In this document: one piece after another, positions 60,227 to 64,000 of the stretch
Position numbering within the stretch: the stretch's first letter is position 1
How the letters are laid out: the number at the start of each line of letters is the position of its first letter
Position numbers and translations under genes: made by a program
The notes under the pieces: generated by a model
The model's database searches: none
Told to the model about the DNA's origin: nothing
What the model saw: only the letters and a program-made list of their open reading frames with translations
Assembly: GCA_040776905.1 (NCBI GenBank)
Contig: JAXGZQ010000001.1
Location: 1,674,001 to 1,738,000 of the forward strand
Direction of reading: 5' to 3'
DNA length: 64,000 nucleotides
From: SLHU01 sp009929975
GTDB taxonomy: Bacteria; Bacillota; Clostridia; Saccharofermentanales; UBA5734

Positions 60227-61872
60227 GTTGTGAACTATTCAAGATCAACGGGAAGACACGTGAGCCTATTCGTTTTCATAAAGGGCTTAACATAATACTT
60301 GGTGGAGGAACAGGTGCAAATTCCATAGGTAAGTCCACAATGTTACTTATAATTGATTTTGTATTTGGTGGAGATGCCTATGTAAAAAGTGATGCTGTAA
60401 AACAGTTAGATAATCACAGTATAAATTTTATTTTTGAGTTTGATGAAGTACCTTACTATTTTGTTAGGCATACGGCTACATCTGGAGATTTTGTTAGGTT
60501 AGACAAAAACGGAAATATATTGGAAATTCTGAGTAGAGAATCCTATACAAAATGGCTTAGTGAAAAATACCACATGGATTACACAGGTTTAAAATTCAGA
60601 AAAACGATAAGTCGATTCTTCCGTATCTACGGCAAGAATAATTATAACGAGCTACGACCATTACAAATGAGGGGTGGAAATGAATCTCAAGAAGACGCAA
60701 TACATGTGCTCATAACACTTTTCAAACAATACGATAATGTAGTTGCGTTTGAAGAACAATTGAAGCTTGCAGAAAACAGAATCAAGGCATTCAGAGATGC
60801 CCGTAAGTTTCAGTTTATTCCAGCAGCAGTTGATGGGTTAAAAAAATATGAAGATAACATCAAAGCCATTGCTGCGCTGAAACAAGAAAAGATCGAATTA
60901 GAAAGAACTCATAACCAAACAGTTGATACTGATGAGGTTAATAAGGCCAATCAGATAAATGCTTTAACGATTCAAATGCAGGATGCTCGCAGACTAGTAA
61001 GTGAAAAAGAGAATGAATTACATTTAATCGATCTGAATATTAGGCAGGGAGTTTATCCGACAGAAGCAGATTTAATGAGTTTGCGTGAGTTTTTTCCAGA
61101 AGTGAATCTTCAAAAATTAATAGATATTGAACGCTTTCATAATAAAATCCAGGCAATACTTCAAGATGAGTTAGAAGCTGCAAAAGCGAGGTTAAAAGAG
61201 GAACTAATACCATTGAATCATTCGGTAAAAAAGCTGCAGTCAATGGTAGAAGAAATAAAACCCTCTATGGCGTTTAGTAAAGAGTTCCTCGATGCCTATA
61301 CCAGAATTGATCGTACAATTCATAAATTAGAGGATGAAAACGAGGCCTTTGATACTCGCAATACATTACAAAATGAGAAAAAACGAGCAAGTGACAGGCT
61401 TAAAGCACAGTTGCAGACGATTCTAAGAGTTATTGAATCGACTATTAACGAACAAATGATTGAAATCAGTGATTTTGTTTCATATGGGAATGATAATCCG
61501 CCGGTTCTTGGAATTAAAGAATATAATAGCTATTCTTTTGAGACTCCAAGAGATACAGGTACGGGCACAAACTATAAAGGGATGCTAATCTATGATATCA
61601 GTATACTTAGAAGTACTGTGCTACCTGCATTAGCGCATGATTCACTTCTCTTCCCTAATGTATCTGATGAATCGATTGGAAGAATTCTAGAGCTTTATAC
61701 AAAAGAAAAACAGAAACAGATATTTATTTCCTTTGATAGAGATAAGAAGTATGATGCAGCAACTCAGTTAATAATTAAAGAAAATACGGTGTTAAAGCTA
61801 GACACAGATGGGCAAGCCCTATTTGGCTGGAAATGGGGTAGAAAGGATGCTGAAAATGAAAATCCAATATAA
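60211..61872 (+). CDS. DUF2326 ATPase of the ABC-3C system (SMC/RecN-like)
   Basis: This 553-residue protein has an ABC-type N-terminal half with Walker A at residues 31-43 (GGGTGANSIGKST) and a helical coiled coil (about 180-420). The C-terminal half holds the DUF2326 signature region with LPALAHDSLLFPNVSDESIGR and IFISFDRDKKYD, equivalent to the signature/Walker B segment in SMC-like ATPases. It should sense DNA or foreign structures through ATP-driven closing and control the upstream effector. It overlaps the middle component gene and the downstream HTH gene. Confidence 0.82.
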   Translation: MLKEISCELFKINGKTREPIRFHKGLNIILGGGTGANSIGKSTMLLIIDFVFGGDAYVKSDAVKQLDNHSINFIFEFDEVPYYFVRHTATSGDFVRLDKNGNILEILSRESYTKWLSEKYHMDYTGLKFRKTISRFFRIYGKNNYNELRPLQMRGGNESQEDAIHVLITLFKQYDNVVAFEEQLKLAENRIKAFRDARKFQFIPAAVDGLKKYEDNIKAIAALKQEKIELERTHNQTVDTDEVNKANQINALTIQMQDARRLVSEKENELHLIDLNIRQGVYPTEADLMSLREFFPEVNLQKLIDIERFHNKIQAILQDELEAAKARLKEELIPLNHSVKKLQSMVEEIKPSMAFSKEFLDAYTRIDRTIHKLEDENEAFDTRNTLQNEKKRASDRLKAQLQTILRVIESTINEQMIEISDFVSYGNDNPPVLGIKEYNSYSFETPRDTGTGTNYKGMLIYDISILRSTVLPALAHDSLLFPNVSDESIGRILELYTKEKQKQIFISFDRDKKYDAATQLIIKENTVLKLDTDGQALFGWKWGRKDAENENPI

Positions 61873-62071
61873 TAAACTTTGGAAAATACTCATCGACAAG
61901 AATATGAAAAAAGTTGATCTTAAAGATGCCGCCCATATTAGCTCAAACTCCATAGCAAAACTTGGTAAAAATGAACCTGTTAGAATGGACGTATTGATGA
62001 AAATAGCCAAGGCGCTAGACTGCAAAGTTGAAGATCTGTTTGAGACGATAAAGGAGGACGAAGAGAAATGA
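61856..62071 (+). CDS. XRE/YozG-type helix-turn-helix regulator
   Basis: This 71-residue protein begins MKIQYNKLWKILIDKNMKK and has LKDAAHISSNSIAKLGKNEPV as the HTH, ending KALDCKVEDLFETI. ATG 61856 is eight bases from AAGGA; its first 17 bases overlap the ATPase gene. The stop overlaps the methylase start (ATGA). It may control both the ABC-3C and restriction-modification genes. Small HTH genes of this type are common directly before type III modification genes. Confidence 0.78.
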   Translation: MKIQYNKLWKILIDKNMKKVDLKDAAHISSNSIAKLGKNEPVRMDVLMKIAKALDCKVEDLFETIKEDEEK

Positions 62072-63990
62072 GTCGTAGTTATGAACATATTATTGAAGTG
62101 TTAAAAACAAAAGAGAAATATGTAGCTGAAGATGGGTCCCTGCTGAAGGCTATAGTATATCAAGATGTCATGAGAATGGATACAGATTTGCTTCATCTAC
62201 TGCTAAGTGACGAGGAGCTTAAGGCTACATTCTTTACTGCTATTAATGAAACACTTGTCTTTGATAAACGTCAGTTTGCATGGCTTATTCAGTCAAGAGA
62301 ATTTCTGCCTGATAGCTTCACAACTTTCACCAATAAAATCGGTCTGACCACAGGGGGACATTTTTTTTCTACTATGGATGATGTCGTTCTGGATTTTCCC
62401 TATAAAGATGCTGTTTTAGCTGGTGGGCAAGAAAAAGAAGATAAAAAACGTAATGAAATTGTCTTTAATGAAATTTTAGCTAAAGACCAGATTACAAATT
62501 TGTTGGCCCCAAAAGTACTTACAAAAGCTAGGAGGTATATGATTGACGGTGTTAACGATGACATTGTTTTTACTGAAGAGGATAACCTCGTTATTAAAGG
62601 AAATAACCTTATTGCTCTGTCTAGTTTGCTAGAACGATACGAAGGGGAAGTAAAAATGATTTATATCGACCCCCCATACTATTTTAAAGAAACAACAGCA
62701 ACTGATACGTTTAGGTATAACTCGAATTTTAAACTATCTACATGGTTGTTGTTTATGAGAAATAGGCTCAAACTGGCAAAAGATCTACTTGCGCCTTCTG
62801 GCACAATATGGATAAACATAAGTGAAGATGGAATGCACTATCTTAAAGTTATGGCGGATGATATTTTTGGAGCAGATCATTTTGTTGGAACTATCCCACG
62901 GAGAACCCGAAGTGGAAAATCAGATGTTCCATTTAATTTATCTCAAGACTTTGATTGGATTCTGGTATATACAAATGTCGGAGATGAAGAAAAGGTTATT
63001 GGTAGAACTGTTGAACGTAAGTACTATGAAACAGAAGATTTTCCAGGCAGACCGTGGAGATTAGCAGATCTAACTAAGCAAACAACAGCAAAGGAACGTC
63101 CTAATTCTTTTTTTACCATGGTTGATCCTAAAACAGGAAAAGAATATCCAGCAAGCGAAAAGAGAACTTGGAACATATCGGTTGATACTTTTCAATTTTA
63201 TTACGATCGTGGTGAAATAGTTTTTCCTGACGATTATCCTTTTTTAAATATTACTAAACCATATGCAAGGAAATTCAAAGATAATGACGAAGCAAAAGGA
63301 AAGCTCAGCGCAGTTATATCGGACTTTCAGATTCAAGACTTTCTGAAAGATGTTCTAAACAATTCGAAGAATGCTGGCGGCAATAGTCAAATAGATGCTC
63401 TATTAGGGCGAGATGAGTTTGATTATGCGAAGCCTGAGAATCTAATAAAAGCAATACTTGAGGTAGCTACGAATGAGAATGACCTAGTTATGGATTTCTT
63501 TTTGGGGTCCGGAACAACAGCAGCAGTCGCGCACAAAATGAATAGACGTTACATTGGTATAGAGCAAATGCATTATATAAATACAGTTACTGTACCACGT
63601 TTGCAAAAAGTAATTGAAGGCGAACAGGGCGGCATTTCTAACATCGTCAACTGGCAGGGTGGTGGTTCATTTGTTTTCTGCGAGCTATTAGAAGATGGAG
63701 CGCGTTACATTGGAGATATTGAGCAGGCAACTGAAGAAACGATAGATAATTTGAAAGAAGAGATTTATGGTGATGAGAGAATAGTGCCCTATCTAACGAC
63801 TGCTGAGTTGCAAGAAGTAGAAGCTGATTTTCAGTCGTTGACACTTCCTGATAAGAAGCGTGCATTGATTGGGCTTATTGACAAGAATAAGCTATATGTT
63901 AATTATTCTTCAATAGATGATGAAGAGTATGCCATCTCCGAGAAAGACAGAGTTTTCACAGAATCTTTCTATAAAGGGGGACAAGCGTGA
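62068..63990 (+). CDS. Type III-like DNA modification methylase (Mod)
   Basis: This 640-residue protein has DPPY at residues 201-204 (MIYIDPPYYF) and the SAM-binding DFFLGSGTTAAVAHKMN near 480, in the beta-class order. Length and the RKNE-IVFNEILAKDQ region fit type III Mod subunits or related N6-adenine methylases, with a target-recognition region between the motifs. It would methylate host DNA to protect it from the Res partner. Start overlaps the HTH stop; the next start overlaps its stop. Confidence 0.88.
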   Translation: MSRSYEHIIEVLKTKEKYVAEDGSLLKAIVYQDVMRMDTDLLHLLLSDEELKATFFTAINETLVFDKRQFAWLIQSREFLPDSFTTFTNKIGLTTGGHFFSTMDDVVLDFPYKDAVLAGGQEKEDKKRNEIVFNEILAKDQITNLLAPKVLTKARRYMIDGVNDDIVFTEEDNLVIKGNNLIALSSLLERYEGEVKMIYIDPPYYFKETTATDTFRYNSNFKLSTWLLFMRNRLKLAKDLLAPSGTIWINISEDGMHYLKVMADDIFGADHFVGTIPRRTRSGKSDVPFNLSQDFDWILVYTNVGDEEKVIGRTVERKYYETEDFPGRPWRLADLTKQTTAKERPNSFFTMVDPKTGKEYPASEKRTWNISVDTFQFYYDRGEIVFPDDYPFLNITKPYARKFKDNDEAKGKLSAVISDFQIQDFLKDVLNNSKNAGGNSQIDALLGRDEFDYAKPENLIKAILEVATNENDLVMDFFLGSGTTAAVAHKMNRRYIGIEQMHYINTVTVPRLQKVIEGEQGGISNIVNWQGGGSFVFCELLEDGARYIGDIEQATEETIDNLKEEIYGDERIVPYLTTAELQEVEADFQSLTLPDKKRALIGLIDKNKLYVNYSSIDDEEYAISEKDRVFTESFYKGGQA

Positions 63991-64000
63991 TGGCAGAAAA
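63990..64000 (+). CDS. First codons of the next gene (probably type III Res)
   Basis: ATG 63990 overlaps the methylase stop (TGATGG) behind AAAGGGGG. Only about three and a half codons (MAE then a partial AA) are visible. Its coupling to a Mod-like gene suggests the Res helicase-nuclease subunit, but this is context only. Confidence 0.5.

Overview
The window joins a GC-rich Bacillota (Firmicutes) chromosome, probably Clostridia-like and anaerobic, to a large AT-richer mobile region. Support for this host comes from the yhaO-yhaN pair, strong AGGAGG-type ribosome binding sites, a CUT1 sugar importer with a lipoprotein binding subunit, a rubrerythrin-like protein, an acetate kinase, and a phage of a type common in Clostridia. 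I cannot name the genus.

Positions 1-18220 are ordinary chromosome. They carry two Gfo/Idh/MocA sugar dehydrogenases, the start of a sugar isomerase, a phospholipid synthase, the YhaO/YhaN nuclease-ATPase pair, acetate kinase, a flavin-reductase-like protein, a small membrane protein with an XRE regulator, a decayed iron exporter (fetAB), a ferritin-like protein, a 2-hydroxyacid dehydrogenase, and an operon of two permeases, a sugar-binding lipoprotein and a cytoplasmic GH5 glycosidase. The block ends with tRNA-Gly(CCC) and tRNA-Thr(GGT) behind a consensus promoter, followed by a strong terminator.

Positions about 18220-22700 are AT-rich and accessory. They hold an XRE regulator, a type I methylase (hsdM) cut off just before its SAM motif, a GIY-YIG-like protein, an unrecognised protein, a divergent repressor-like gene and two small unknown proteins.

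Positions about 22700-58700 are a nearly complete siphovirus-type prophage transcribed on the minus strand. Early genes are on the right: a sigma-like factor, DUF2800, an ssDNA-binding DUF2815 protein, a family A DNA polymerase, Rha, a VapE primase-helicase, VRR-NUC and SNF2. Next come a DUF1492-like activator, HNH, small terminase, a phage metK, and a ParB-methylase fusion. The large terminase, portal, ClpP protease, HK97 capsid, connectors, tail genes, holin and amidase follow, ending in two overlapping large serine recombinases. Four related leader-RNA-like motifs and repeated promoter-like motifs tie its transcription units together.

Positions about 58700-64000 are a plus-strand defence island. 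It holds an ABC-three-component (ABC-3C)-like operon: an HNH-like zinc protein, a small middle component and a DUF2326 ATPase. A small XRE regulator, a type III-like DNA methylase and the first codons of the next gene follow. The missing half of hsdM is not in the window, so the right end of the insertion is not seen and it is open whether this island lies inside the element. The most interesting items are the ABC-3C operon with its degenerate HNH domain and the four-copy leader motif.
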